From Sporichthya brevicatena (GTDB lineage Bacteria > Actinomycetota > Actinomycetes > Sporichthyales > Sporichthyaceae), in assembly GCF_039525035.1 (NCBI RefSeq), contig NZ_BAAAHE010000008.1, positions 47,475 to 84,616 of the forward strand: a DNA stretch of 37,142 nt, read 5' to 3'. The translations under genes and the position numbers were made by a program. The notes beneath the pieces are model-generated. The model was not told the origin of the DNA, ran no database searches, and saw only the letters and a list, made by a program, of their open reading frames with translations. This document shows positions 17,749 through 24,609 of this stretch, in pieces (the stretch's first letter is position 1; each line of letters opens with the position of its first letter).

Positions 17749-18735
17749 ATGCGCCGGGCACACCTCGTCGTGGCGATGAGCCTGACCGTTCCCGCTCTCG
17801 TCGCCCTCGCGCCCGCGGGTCACGCTGCGCCGGCGGGGTGCACGACCGAGTCGGCGGTCCTCACCTGCTTCCTCGGCGGCGGGGAGTCCCACTCGTTCAC
17901 GGTGCCCGCGAACCCCGGCCCGCTCGAGGTCTTCGTCCAGGGCGGGCACGGCGGGAGCTTCGGCCCGGCCGACGGTCCGTTCCCCGGCGGTGAGGGTGCC
18001 GGCGTCGGTGCGACCTTCGCGGTGCGCGCCGGTGACGTCGTGACGATGCGGGTCGGCGGCGCCGGTGCGGACCGCACCACGGTCGGCGGGACCGCCGCGG
18101 GTGGTGCCAACGGGGGCGCCCCCGGCGGTGCGCACGGTGCCGGCGGCGGGGGCTGGACAGGCGTGCAGATCGTCCGCGCCGGCCAGGTCGTCGGGCTCGC
18201 CGTCGCGGGCGGCGGGGGCGGTGCCGCCGACGGCGACTACGGCTACCCCGCGGTCGGGCGGGGGGAGACCTCCCCACTCCCGATCGACGCCTCCGCCACC
18301 GAGCCCGGCTGGCGCGCTGACCCGGAGTGCCCCGAGTGCCCGGTCGGGCCCGACGGCGCCGCCGCGCCCGCATTCACCGGCGAGACCGGGGGCAGCGGGG
18401 GCAGCGGCATCCCCCGCGACGGGGGCGGGGGCGGCGGCGGGTACTTCGGCGGCGGCGGTGGCCTGACCGACGCCGAGGAGTCCGGCGACCCCCAGGACGA
18501 CGGCTCCACCAACGGCGTCGCCCGCACCGGCGGCGGCGGTGGCTCGACCCTCGTCCGCGGCGCCACCCAGGTCACCGACGGCCCCTGGGAGAACGCGGCC
18601 CCGGCCGACCCCGGCTTCGGCGCGCTCCGCCTCGGCCCCGGCGCCCCCGCGAAACCCGCCGCAACGTCAGCGGGATCGCGCGTCATAGCGCTCGGTCTCG
18701 CTGACGTTGCGGGGGTGCGGGAGCGCCCGATCTAG
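17749..18735 (+). CDS. Secreted glycine-rich protein
   Basis: Exported protein of 328 aa. The signal peptide (MRRAHLVVAMSLTVPALVALAPAGHA, shown in part) probably ends after GHA (residue about 25). The mature part begins with a short Cys-containing strand pair (CTTESAVLTCFLGGG), then FTVPANPGPLEVFVQGG and repeated Gly-rich loops with alternating hydrophobic strands. This resembles the Gly_rich (ALK/LTK-like) fold seen in secreted bacterial proteins; the resemblance is by eye only. A CPECPV motif sits in the middle. Function is unknown; cell-surface adhesion or matrix are possibilities. The ATG at 17749 has CGGAGG 5 nt upstream. The last 25 or so residues (after LRLGPG) are encoded by an inverted repeat and may be an extension rather than an original part of the protein. 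Confidence 0.78.
   Translation: MRRAHLVVAMSLTVPALVALAPAGHAAPAGCTTESAVLTCFLGGGESHSFTVPANPGPLEVFVQGGHGGSFGPADGPFPGGEGAGVGATFAVRAGDVVTMRVGGAGADRTTVGGTAAGGANGGAPGGAHGAGGGGWTGVQIVRAGQVVGLAVAGGGGGAADGDYGYPAVGRGETSPLPIDASATEPGWRADPECPECPVGPDGAAAPAFTGETGGSGGSGIPRDGGGGGGGYFGGGGGLTDAEESGDPQDDGSTNGVARTGGGGGSTLVRGATQVTDGPWENAAPADPGFGALRLGPGAPAKPAATSAGSRVIALGLADVAGVRERPI
18659..18712. repeat. 14-bp inverted repeat inside the 3' end of the Gly-rich gene
   Basis: CCGCAACGTCAGCG (18659-18672) and its exact complement CGCTGACGTTGCGG (18699-18712) are separated by 26 nt. They lie within the reading frame just before the stop at 18733-18735. The structure could be a terminator or a REP-like element read into the gene. 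Confidence 0.65.
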
Positions 18736-18745
18736 GCTCGACCCC
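18733..18745 (+). promoter_or_regulatory. Leaderless -10 box overlapping a stop codon
   Basis: TAGGCT (18733-18738), then 7 nt, then the GTG at 18746. Its TAG is the stop codon of the Gly-rich gene. Confidence 0.5.
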
Positions 18746-18952
18746 GTGCAGCAGCCCGTCGCGTCTCGCAACCTGCCCTGGATCTTCGTCGGCATGTCGG
18801 CCTGGGTCGGCATGTGCCTGTTCGCCGGCTTCGCGATCCTCGCGGACGCCGACCTCGTGTGGCGGCTGCTGGCGGGCGGCGCGGCCCTCGCCCTGGCCGG
18901 CGCGTACACCGTCTGGGTGCGGCCGTTCTACGCCGCGCGCAAACGCCGCTGA
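18746..18952 (+). CDS. Small membrane protein (68 aa, two helices)
   Basis: I do not recognise a family. Two hydrophobic segments, IFVGMSAWVGMCLFAGFAIL and LLAGGAALALAGAYTVWV, are joined by a short acidic/Arg loop (ADADLVWR) and end in a basic tail (FYAARKRR). The positive-inside rule places the C-terminus in the cytoplasm. The GTG at 18746 is chosen because it directly follows the TAGGCT box and yields a neutral N-terminus; the longer in-frame stretch upstream lies in the inverted repeat. A hairpin terminator follows within 10 nt. It is probably a genuine small gene, role unknown. Confidence 0.65.
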   Translation: MQQPVASRNLPWIFVGMSAWVGMCLFAGFAILADADLVWRLLAGGAALALAGAYTVWVRPFYAARKRR

Positions 18953-18960
18953 CAGAAGAA

Positions 18961-18989
18961 CGCCGTTGGAGATGACATCTCCAACGGCG
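18961..18989. terminator. Bidirectional hairpin terminator
   Basis: A 13-bp perfect stem (18961-18973 and 18977-18989, CGCCGTTGGAGAT arm) with the loop GAC lies between the small membrane-protein gene (+) and tRNA-Phe (-). Confidence 0.75.
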
Positions 18990-19007
18990 GGGTGGGTCGA
19001 ACAAAGG

Positions 19008-19081
19008 TGGCCAGGGGCGGGGTCGAACCGCCGACCTACCGCTTTTCAGGCGGTCGCTCGTACCAACTGAGCTACCTGGCC
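19008..19081 (-). tRNA. tRNA-Phe (GAA)
   Basis: The acceptor stem GGCCAGG pairs with CCTGGCC. The D-arm contains AGCTCAGTTGGTA. The anticodon stem ACCGC/GCGGT encloses the loop CTGAAAA with anticodon GAA, and the T-arm contains GGTTCGACCCC. The discriminator is A, and CCA is not encoded. Confidence 0.96.
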
Positions 19082-19155
19082 GGGTGGGACTGGGTGAGTT
19101 TAGCCGACCCGTCCGGTCGCTCGAACGGCCGCTCGGTCCCGGGACCTGAGTGACG

Positions 19156-19167
19156 TACCGTTCGCCG
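19156..19167 (+). promoter_or_regulatory. Leaderless -10 box of the MFS gene
   Basis: TACCGT (19156-19161), then 6 nt, then the GTG at 19168. This decides the start in favour of 19168 over the GTG at 19150. Confidence 0.5.
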
Positions 19168-20361
19168 GTGAGCACGAGCCCGACGATGGATCGCCGGCTC
19201 GTCGTTCTCTTCGCGATCGCGTGCGGTGCGAGCGTGGCGAACCTGTACTACGCCCAGCCGCTGCTGGACCGGATCGCCGACGACCTGGACGTCTCGCCGG
19301 GGGCCGCGGGGCTCCTGGTGACCGCCTCCCAGATCGGGTACGCGCTCGGGCTGGTGACGGTCGTCCCGCTCGGGGACCTGATCGCCCGCCACCGGCTGGT
19401 GGCGCCCCTGATGACGCTGTGCACGCTCGCGCTGCTCGGGGCCGCGGCGGCGCCGAACCTGCCGGTGCTGCTGCTCGCGGTCCTCGGCGTCGGGGTCACC
19501 GCGGTGGTCGCGCAGGTCCTCGTCCCGCTCGCCGGGGCGCTGGCGGCGGACCACGAGCGCGGGACGGTCGTCGGCACCGTGATGAGCGGCCTGCTGATCG
19601 GCATCCTCGCGGCCCGGACGATCTCCGGGTTGCTCGCCGCCGCCGCGGGGTGGCGCACCGTCTACGTCGCCGCCGCGGGACTCTGCGCGCTGCTGGGGAT
19701 CGTCCTGCACCGGATGCTCCCGCGTCTGCCCGCCGCCGATCCCGCGTTGACCTACCGGGGCCTGGTCCGCTCGCTGTGGCCCCTGGTCCGCGACGAGCCG
19801 GTGGTGCGGCGCCGCATGGTCTACGGCGCGCTCGGCATGGCCGGGTTCACCGTGGTCTGGACCTCGCTCGCGTTCCTGATGGCCGAGGACTACGGCAAGG
19901 GCGAGGCGGAGACGGGTCTGCTCGGGCTCGCCGGGCTCTTCGGTGCCGTCGCTGCGCTCGGGGCCGGGCGCCTCGCCGACCGCGGCTGGGCCCACCGGTC
20001 CACCGGCAGCTTCCTGCTCTGCGTCGCCCTCGGGTGGGCACTGCTCTGGGCCGGCGGGGAGTCGATCGCGGCGCTCGTCGCCGGGCTCGTGCTCGTCGAC
20101 CTCGGCATGCAGGGCCAGCACATCACCAACCAGTCGACCCTCTACGCGCTCCGGCCCGAGGCGCGCAGCCGCCTGACGACGCTCTACATGACCGGCAACT
20201 TCGCGGCCGGTGCCGTCGCGTCGGCGTTCGCCGGTGTCGCCTGGAGCGCGGGCGGCTGGGACGCCGTCTGCCTGGTCGGCGGCGGGCTCGCCCTGGTCGG
20301 CTGCCTGGTCTGGCTCGACGAGCACCTGCGGGCCCACCCCGCGGCGGCCCGCCGGTCCTGA
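19168..20361 (+). CDS. MFS transporter, drug/sugar-efflux type
   Basis: Twelve-helix major facilitator of 397 aa in the inner membrane, probably a proton-driven exporter. The first helix carries NLYYAQPLLDRIADDL, followed by ASQIGYALGLVTVVPLGDLI with the helix 2-3 loop consensus (GDLIARHRLV), as in DHA1-like efflux carriers with the YYAQPLL signature. A large cytoplasmic loop after helix 6 contains LPAADPALTYRGLVRSLW. The second half has GLFGAVAALGAGRLADRGW (matching loop repeat) and QGQHITNQSTLYAL. The substrate cannot be predicted. Upstream it is bounded by tRNA-Phe on the other strand, and downstream it is 39 nt from another membrane-protein gene with its own -10-like box. Confidence 0.9.
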   Translation: MSTSPTMDRRLVVLFAIACGASVANLYYAQPLLDRIADDLDVSPGAAGLLVTASQIGYALGLVTVVPLGDLIARHRLVAPLMTLCTLALLGAAAAPNLPVLLLAVLGVGVTAVVAQVLVPLAGALAADHERGTVVGTVMSGLLIGILAARTISGLLAAAAGWRTVYVAAAGLCALLGIVLHRMLPRLPAADPALTYRGLVRSLWPLVRDEPVVRRRMVYGALGMAGFTVVWTSLAFLMAEDYGKGEAETGLLGLAGLFGAVAALGAGRLADRGWAHRSTGSFLLCVALGWALLWAGGESIAALVAGLVLVDLGMQGQHITNQSTLYALRPEARSRLTTLYMTGNFAAGAVASAFAGVAWSAGGWDAVCLVGGGLALVGCLVWLDEHLRAHPAAARRS

Positions 20362-20388
20362 ACACTCGGCCGCGGCCCGCCGCGGTGC

Positions 20389-20400
20389 CATCATCTGCCG
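20389..20400 (+). promoter_or_regulatory. Possible leaderless -10 box
   Basis: CATCAT (20389-20394) lies 6 nt before the ATG at 20401. No ribosome site is visible. Confidence 0.35.
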
Positions 20401-21111
20401 ATGCGAGACATGCGACGGGTCGTCGTCAACACGATCATCGGCTCGTTCTCCCTGGCCGCGCTGCTGGGCATCATCGCGCTGCTCGGCGGCGGGGACTTCG
20501 GGAAGACCGAGGTCCGCGTCCTGTTGACGACGCTGGTCGTCGGCGTGCAGTCGGTCGCGGCGCTCTGCTACCTCTCGCTCGCCGACTCCCCCCGGTACCG
20601 CTGGGTCGGGGTCGCCGGTGGCGCGATCTCGCTGGTCTGCTCGGTGATCGCGCTGATCCTGATCTGGGGCGGTGAGGACTCCGAGCCGCTGCTGCGCGCC
20701 TTCTTCGTGACGCTGACGGTCGCCGCGACCCTCGCCCAGACCTCCCTGCTGCTCGCGCTCGCCGGGCGGGAGCGGATCGGCCCGTTGCTGGGCGCGACGT
20801 TGGCCGTCGCCGCCGGTGTCGCCGGGCTGATCGTGGGGCCCGTCCTGGAGATCGGGTCCGACCCCGGTGGCGGCTACGCCCGCCTGCTGGGCGTGCTGGG
20901 GATCCTCGACGTGCTCGGCACGGTCGTCGTCATCGCGACCGCCGTGTTCGCGCGGGCCCGTGCCGACGACTCGCCCGCACCGCCGTCGGTCGACGCCGAG
21001 CCGCGCCTGCTGAGCACGGCGCTCGAGGTCCGCGTCCGCGAGGCGGCGAAAGAGCGGGGCACCTCACCCGCCCAGTTGATCAGCGACGCCCTGGACCAGT
21101 ACCTGCGTTGA
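20401..21111 (+). CDS. Membrane protein with a C-terminal ribbon-helix-helix-like segment
   Basis: The 236-aa product has about six transmembrane helices (residues about 8-180): for example VVVNTIIGSFSLAALLGIIALL, VLLTTLVVGVQSVAALCYLSL and LLGVLGILDVLGTVVVIATAV (last two abridged). A cytoplasmic tail of about 50 residues follows. The tail ends with a pattern like CopG/Arc-type ribbon-helix-helix proteins: a short strand (LLSTALEV), helix RVREAAKERG, a turn (TSP) and helix AQLISDALDQYLR. Such a domain normally dimerises and binds DNA, so this could be a membrane-tethered regulator; alternatively it is only a dimerisation helix pair. The start follows a CATCAT box by 6 nt. A strong terminator lies downstream. 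Confidence 0.75.
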   Translation: MRDMRRVVVNTIIGSFSLAALLGIIALLGGGDFGKTEVRVLLTTLVVGVQSVAALCYLSLADSPRYRWVGVAGGAISLVCSVIALILIWGGEDSEPLLRAFFVTLTVAATLAQTSLLLALAGRERIGPLLGATLAVAAGVAGLIVGPVLEIGSDPGGGYARLLGVLGILDVLGTVVVIATAVFARARADDSPAPPSVDAEPRLLSTALEVRVREAAKERGTSPAQLISDALDQYLR

Positions 21112-21138
21112 CGCCGGCGCACGGACCCCGGAACGACG

Positions 21139-21164
21139 AAGGCCGACCCGCGAGGGTCGGCCTT
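21139..21164. terminator. Bidirectional hairpin terminator
   Basis: An 11-bp perfect stem (AAGGCCGACCC with its complement GGGTCGGCCTT) encloses a 4-nt GCGA loop. It lies between the membrane-protein gene (+) and tRNA-Asp (-). Confidence 0.8.
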
Positions 21165-21187
21165 GTGTCTGTTGCGATCGAACTGTG

Positions 21188-21262
21188 CGGTCCCGACGGG
21201 ATTTGAACCCGCGGCCTTCACCTTGACAGGGTGACGAGCACTCCAAACTGCTCCACGGGACC
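21188..21262 (-). tRNA. tRNA-Asp (GTC)
   Basis: The acceptor GGTCCCG pairs with CGGGACC, discriminator G. The D-arm is GAGC..GCTC. The anticodon stem TCACC/GGTGA has the loop CTGTCAA (anticodon GTC), and the T-arm contains GGTTCAAATCCC. CCA is not encoded. Confidence 0.96.
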
Positions 21263-21342
21263 TGGTCTGCGCGCCTAAGTGTGGCACACATGGTCAGGCG
21301 GTCGTGCAGGTGTTCTGTTGTTGTTCTTGCGCTGGTACTGCG

Positions 21343-21415
21343 TGCCCCCAACGGGATTCGAACCCGTGCTGCCGCCTTGAAAGGGCGGTGTCCTGGGCCT
21401 CTAGACGATGAGGGC
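21343..21415 (-). tRNA. tRNA-Glu (TTC)
   Basis: The acceptor GCCCTCA pairs with TGGGGGC (one G-T pair), discriminator A. The anticodon stem CCGCC/GGCGG has the loop CTTTCAA (anticodon TTC), and the T-arm contains GGTTCGAATCC. It is probably co-transcribed with tRNA-Asp, 80 nt downstream on the same strand. Confidence 0.96.
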
Positions 21416-21528
21416 CTGTGGCTTTCGACCACGGGTGCCGTGGAGGACCGCGTCAGCATAGGGGACGGTCTCGCCCGCGGCCAAAATGACCCCGCCCCAC
21501 CCGGCCCCGGCGCGGGGAAAGCCGCAGG

Positions 21529-23055
21529 TCACGGCCCGGCCCACGGGTCGGCCTGCTGGCTGCGGGAGTACTGCTCGAAGCGCTTGGTCTCCTCCGGGGC
21601 GAGGGTGCGGTTGATCTGGGCCGAGCTCAGCCCGAGGCCGCCGATCGTGAGGTCGTCCCAGGCCTGCAGGCGCTTGGTCGTCGCGTCGAAGTACAGGATC
21701 GAGCACTGGATCGGCAGGGGCGTCTCGCTCTCCAGCGCCCGCAGGCCGGCGCCGCCGGTGCTGCCCTGGACGAACATCCGGGTGCCCTCGGGCAGCAGCT
21801 TGGTCGACCGCTGGTGCGTGTGGCCGGCGAGGACCAACGGGACGACCCCGTCGAAACCGGTGCCCTGCGTCGGGTCGTGGACGACCGCGATGTCGGGGTG
21901 CGTGCCCGCGAGGCGGACGCCCGCCGCGACGGCGTTGCCGACGGCCGCGACCTCCTCGTTCGAGGCACGCTCGACGGACCGGTCGGGGGTGAACCGCGGA
22001 TCGCCGTCGCCGGTGATGCGGAGGCCCGCGACCTCCTTGGTGACGCCGTCGTCGAGCACGAGCGCGTTCGGCTGCGCCGCCACCGCGTCGGCGATCGCCT
22101 TCGAGTCGTGGTTGCCGCGGACGTAGACGTAGGGGACGGGCAGGTCGGAGATCGCGTCGACGAACCGCCGCTCGGCCTTCGAGCCATGGTCGGAGATGTC
22201 GCCGGAGTCGACGATCAGTGCCACGTCGAACTGCTGGGTGATCGAACTGATCACCTCCCACGACGCCGGGTTCAGGTGGATGTCCGAGACGTGCAGGACG
22301 CGGATCGTCGTCGGGTCCGGCTCGTACGCGGGCAGCGTCGAGGTGACGTCGTAGAGCTTGGAGACGTTGCCGACGAGCTTGGCCAGGCTGCGGCTGTAGT
22401 CGCCGAAGCCGGCGACGATGTCCTGCGCGTTGCCGACGACGGACGGGGCCGAGACCAGGAGCCCGGAGTACTGGGGCTGGGAGACCGAGCGCGGGTTCCA
22501 CGTCCACGCGGCGGTGCCGATCGTGGCCGTGATCATCGCGACCGCCGTCCCGCACACGAACGCCACGCGCCGCGCCTTCCGGCGGTAGACGAGCACCGAG
22601 AGGATGAACGCGCCGAGCAGGGCGGAGACCGCCGACCGGATCACCAGCCGGATGATCGCGTCCTTGGCGTCGGCCGAGACCCATTGCTCCAGCCCCTCGA
22701 GCGACTCCGGGTCCTCGAAGATCGTCCGCGCGTCGGTGACGTTGAGCGCGTCGACGGTGACCGTGACCCCGATCGGGCCCTCGTGGGTGTCGAGCTTGAG
22801 CGTCCCGAGCGGTCCGACGCGGATCTCGGTGTCCCCGGACCACGAGAAGTGCGCGGTCATGTGGGTGTTCACCGGGCCGATCGGTGTGCTGTCCCGCCCG
22901 CCGACCATCAGGCCGAGCCACGCCCCGACGACCGCGACCAGAACGAACCCGACCACCCCGGCGATGCGCCGGGCCGGGACCCACCGCGGGACGAGCCGGC
23001 GCAGCCCACGGCGCAGCACCAGCACGGTGCTGGGCTTGCGTAGGCGGTCGAGCAC
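21529..23055 (-). CDS. Membrane-bound metallophosphoesterase
   Basis: Calcineurin-like phosphoesterase of 508 aa with at least three membrane helices before the catalytic domain: IAGVVGFVLVAVVGAWLGLM near the N-terminus, then SAVSALLGAFILSVLVY and VAFVCGTAVAMITATIGTAAW. An extracytoplasmic segment lies between the first two. The catalytic half shows the dimetal motifs in order: VLHVSDIHLNP (DxH), DSGDISDHG (GDxxD-like), VRGNHDS (GNHD) and VLAGHTHQRS (GHxH). Helix topology would put the catalytic domain outside the cytoplasm. Substrates could be nucleotides or lipid-linked phosphates; this cannot be decided here. The GTG at 23055 is chosen because GAGGAG (23064-23069) lies 8 nt upstream and this gives a basic N-terminus; the longer form would add 38 Arg-rich residues. 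Confidence 0.88.
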   Translation of the reverse strand: MLDRLRKPSTVLVLRRGLRRLVPRWVPARRIAGVVGFVLVAVVGAWLGLMVGGRDSTPIGPVNTHMTAHFSWSGDTEIRVGPLGTLKLDTHEGPIGVTVTVDALNVTDARTIFEDPESLEGLEQWVSADAKDAIIRLVIRSAVSALLGAFILSVLVYRRKARRVAFVCGTAVAMITATIGTAAWTWNPRSVSQPQYSGLLVSAPSVVGNAQDIVAGFGDYSRSLAKLVGNVSKLYDVTSTLPAYEPDPTTIRVLHVSDIHLNPASWEVISSITQQFDVALIVDSGDISDHGSKAERRFVDAISDLPVPYVYVRGNHDSKAIADAVAAQPNALVLDDGVTKEVAGLRITGDGDPRFTPDRSVERASNEEVAAVGNAVAAGVRLAGTHPDIAVVHDPTQGTGFDGVVPLVLAGHTHQRSTKLLPEGTRMFVQGSTGGAGLRALESETPLPIQCSILYFDATTKRLQAWDDLTIGGLGLSSAQINRTLAPEETKRFEQYSRSQQADPWAGP

Positions 23056-23157
23056 GGCGCGCGCTCCTCGGGACCCGGCGTGCGGCGTCCGGTGGACGGA
23101 GCCGATCCCCCACCGGCTCGATCTTCGACGGTAGGCGAACTCGGGTCGCGGCAGGCG

Positions 23158-23169
23158 GACAATGACCAA
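23158..23169 (+). promoter_or_regulatory. Leaderless -10 box of the mini-zincin gene
   Basis: GACAAT (23158-23163), then 6 nt, then the GTG at 23170. Confidence 0.45.
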
Positions 23170-23520
23170 GTGCTGAACATCCCTCGCGAGGACTTCGAGG
23201 CGCTCGTCGCCGAGGCGCTCGACTCCATCCCGCCCGAACTCACCGGGCTGATGACGAACGTCGCCGTCTTCGTCGAGGACGACCCGCCCCCGGACGACCC
23301 CGAGTTGCTGGGGATCTACGACGGCGTGCCGCTCACCGAACGTGACGGCTGGTACTCGGGCGTCCTACCCGACCGGATCACGATCTACCGCAACCCGACC
23401 CTCGCGATCTGCGAGAACCGGGACGACGTCGTCGCCGAGGTCGAGATCACCGTCGTGCACGAGATCGCGCACCACTTCGGCATCGACGACGCTCGCCTGC
23501 ACGAGCTGGGATACGACTGA
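23170..23520 (+). CDS. Minimal zinc metallopeptidase (zincin, DUF1025-like)
   Basis: Small cytoplasmic protein (116 aa) with the zincin motif HEIAHHFGIDDARLHELGYD near the C-terminus: HExxHxxG supplies two zinc-binding His and the catalytic Glu, and the downstream acidic/Gly segment fits the compact metzincin-like family PF06262. The N-terminal half, FEALVAEALDSIPPEL and NVAVFVEDDPPPD, and the central GIYDGVPLTERDGWYSGVLPDRITIYRNP (abridged) are the usual family order. Its peptidase substrate is unknown, and some members may be non-proteolytic. The GTG start follows a leaderless -10 box and is head-to-head with the metallophosphoesterase gene. The stop is 6 nt from the convergent DM13 gene. 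Confidence 0.88.
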   Translation: MLNIPREDFEALVAEALDSIPPELTGLMTNVAVFVEDDPPPDDPELLGIYDGVPLTERDGWYSGVLPDRITIYRNPTLAICENRDDVVAEVEITVVHEIAHHFGIDDARLHELGYD

Positions 23521-23526
23521 CCCCGA

Positions 23527-24108
23527 TCACTGAGTGGCGCTCACCAGGGCGGCGGCACCGAACGAGACGTTGAAGCGGTCGCACCAGATCGACACGCTGC
23601 GTAGCTGTGTCAGGTCGACGTCGGCGGGGATCGCGTAGTTCTGCGAGCCCTTGTTGCCCTTGAGGTTGCCGATCTTGCGGTGGGCGTTGTCGTCGAAGAC
23701 GTGCCACCCGCCGCGGCCCTCGATCACCGGGGCGTCGGAGAGCACGACCTTCAGGTCCGGCCCGTTGCTGGTGTCGAGGTTCTCCAGGCGCAGCACCCGT
23801 GACCCGTCGGCCAGGCGGATCACCCGGACCGTCCCGGTCGTCGCGTGCTCGTGGGAGATCAACTCCCCGCGGTAGAGCTCCACCCAGGCCGGGGCGGGCT
23901 TCGGGGCGGACGTCGGAGTCGGGGCGGCGGTCGGCGTTGCCGTCGGGAGCACGGCCGGTGCCTCGGCGACCGCGACCGGGAACGCCTCGACGACGGTCTT
24001 GTCGATCCACAGCTTCCACGGCTCGAACGCCGCGAGCGAGACGGCGACGAGGACGGAGAACAGCGCGAGCCCGGCCTGGACCCCGCGGTGGCGCAGCAGA
24101 CGCTTCAT
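23527..24108 (-). CDS. Membrane-anchored DM13 domain protein
   Basis: Exported 193-aa protein. A basic N-terminus (MKRLLRHRG) precedes one membrane anchor (LALFSVLVAVSLAAF). A Pro/Thr/Ala-rich spacer (VLPTATPTAAPTPTSAPKPA) follows, then a DM13 domain of about 110 residues: YRGELISHEHATTGTVRVI, LENLDTSNGPDLKVVLSD, KIGNLKGNKGSQNYAIP and the closing SVSIWCDRFNVSFGAAAL. DM13 domains are thought to be electron-transfer or redox-related extracellular modules; one conserved Cys is present in IWC. I chose the ATG at 24108 since TTCACT lies 6 nt upstream. A GTG at 24141 would add 11 residues and have a very close AGGGG. Confidence 0.85.
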   Translation of the reverse strand: MKRLLRHRGVQAGLALFSVLVAVSLAAFEPWKLWIDKTVVEAFPVAVAEAPAVLPTATPTAAPTPTSAPKPAPAWVELYRGELISHEHATTGTVRVIRLADGSRVLRLENLDTSNGPDLKVVLSDAPVIEGRGGWHVFDDNAHRKIGNLKGNKGSQNYAIPADVDLTQLRSVSIWCDRFNVSFGAAALVSATQ

Positions 24109-24120
24109 GCCAGCAGTGAA
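24109..24120 (-). promoter_or_regulatory. Possible leaderless -10 box
   Basis: TTCACT (24115-24120, minus strand) lies 6 nt before the ATG at 24108. The second base is T rather than A, so support is weak. Confidence 0.25.
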
Positions 24121-24162
24121 CGCGTCGGCGGGCGCCGGCACAGCCCCTGCGGGCTTACGGAA

Positions 24163-24199
24163 CTGCTACGGAGGCACTGCTACGGAGGCGCTGCTACGG
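24163..24199 (-). repeat. 14-bp tandem array with stop codons in three frames
   Basis: CTGCTACGGAGGC(A/G) occurs at 24163-24176 and 24177-24190, with a partial unit at 24191-24199. On the minus strand each unit contains TAG (24194-24196 is the DUF2752 stop; then 24180-24182 and 24166-24168), giving stops in all three frames. Confidence 0.85.
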
Positions 24200-24607
24200 C
24201 GCGAGCCAGGACCCCGCGGGGACGTTCCGCGCGACCCAGAAGGCGGCGACGGTGGCCGCGAGCGTCCAGCCCACAGCGGTGGGCAGGCGGAGCGCTGCTC
24301 GCCCGGTGACAGAGCGGCGCAGCCAGGCCGCCCACGCCAGGACGAGGAGCGGGACGGCGAGCACGACGAGGACGTTCCGGGCGACCGCGGTGCTCAGATC
24401 GCCGTGGGCGAGGGCGTGGACGGCGCGCAGGCCGCCGCAGCCGGGACACCACCAGCCGGTCATCGTGTGGAACGGGCAGGGCGGGTAGGTCCCCGGCTCT
24501 TCCGGGCTGACCAGGGCCACCGCTGCCGTCGCGGCCACCACCGCCGCGCCGACCGCCACGGGGGCGGCCGGCCGGGTGGACGCGAACAGCGGCGGGGCCG
24601 GAGACAC
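24194..24607 (-). CDS. DUF2752 family membrane protein
   Basis: Small membrane protein of 137 aa with the DUF2752 signature: CPFHTMTGWWCPGCGGLRA (Cys-rich motif with CPGCG), HALAHGDLSTAVARN and then two C-terminal helices (VLVVLAVPLLVLAWAAWL and TLAATVAAFWVARN). The Cys residues may bind metal or form a disulphide; the function of the family is unknown. It starts 2 nt after the RDD gene stop, so the two are co-translated. The GTG at 24607 is used because longer in-frame sequence lies entirely within the RDD gene and AAGG is found 7-8 nt upstream. Confidence 0.88.
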   Translation of the reverse strand: MSPAPPLFASTRPAAPVAVGAAVVAATAAVALVSPEEPGTYPPCPFHTMTGWWCPGCGGLRAVHALAHGDLSTAVARNVLVVLAVPLLVLAWAAWLRRSVTGRAALRLPTAVGWTLAATVAAFWVARNVPAGSWLAP

Positions 24608-24609
24608 GG

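Noticed and set aside
18961-21415. tRNA genes as attachment sites of an integrated element
   Set aside because: No integrase and no duplicated 3' tRNA fragment was seen in the window.
23521-23545. A terminator between the mini-zincin and DM13 genes (TGAGTGGCGCTCA)
   Set aside because: The stem is only 4-6 bp with a wobble pair and overlaps coding sequence; too weak to list.
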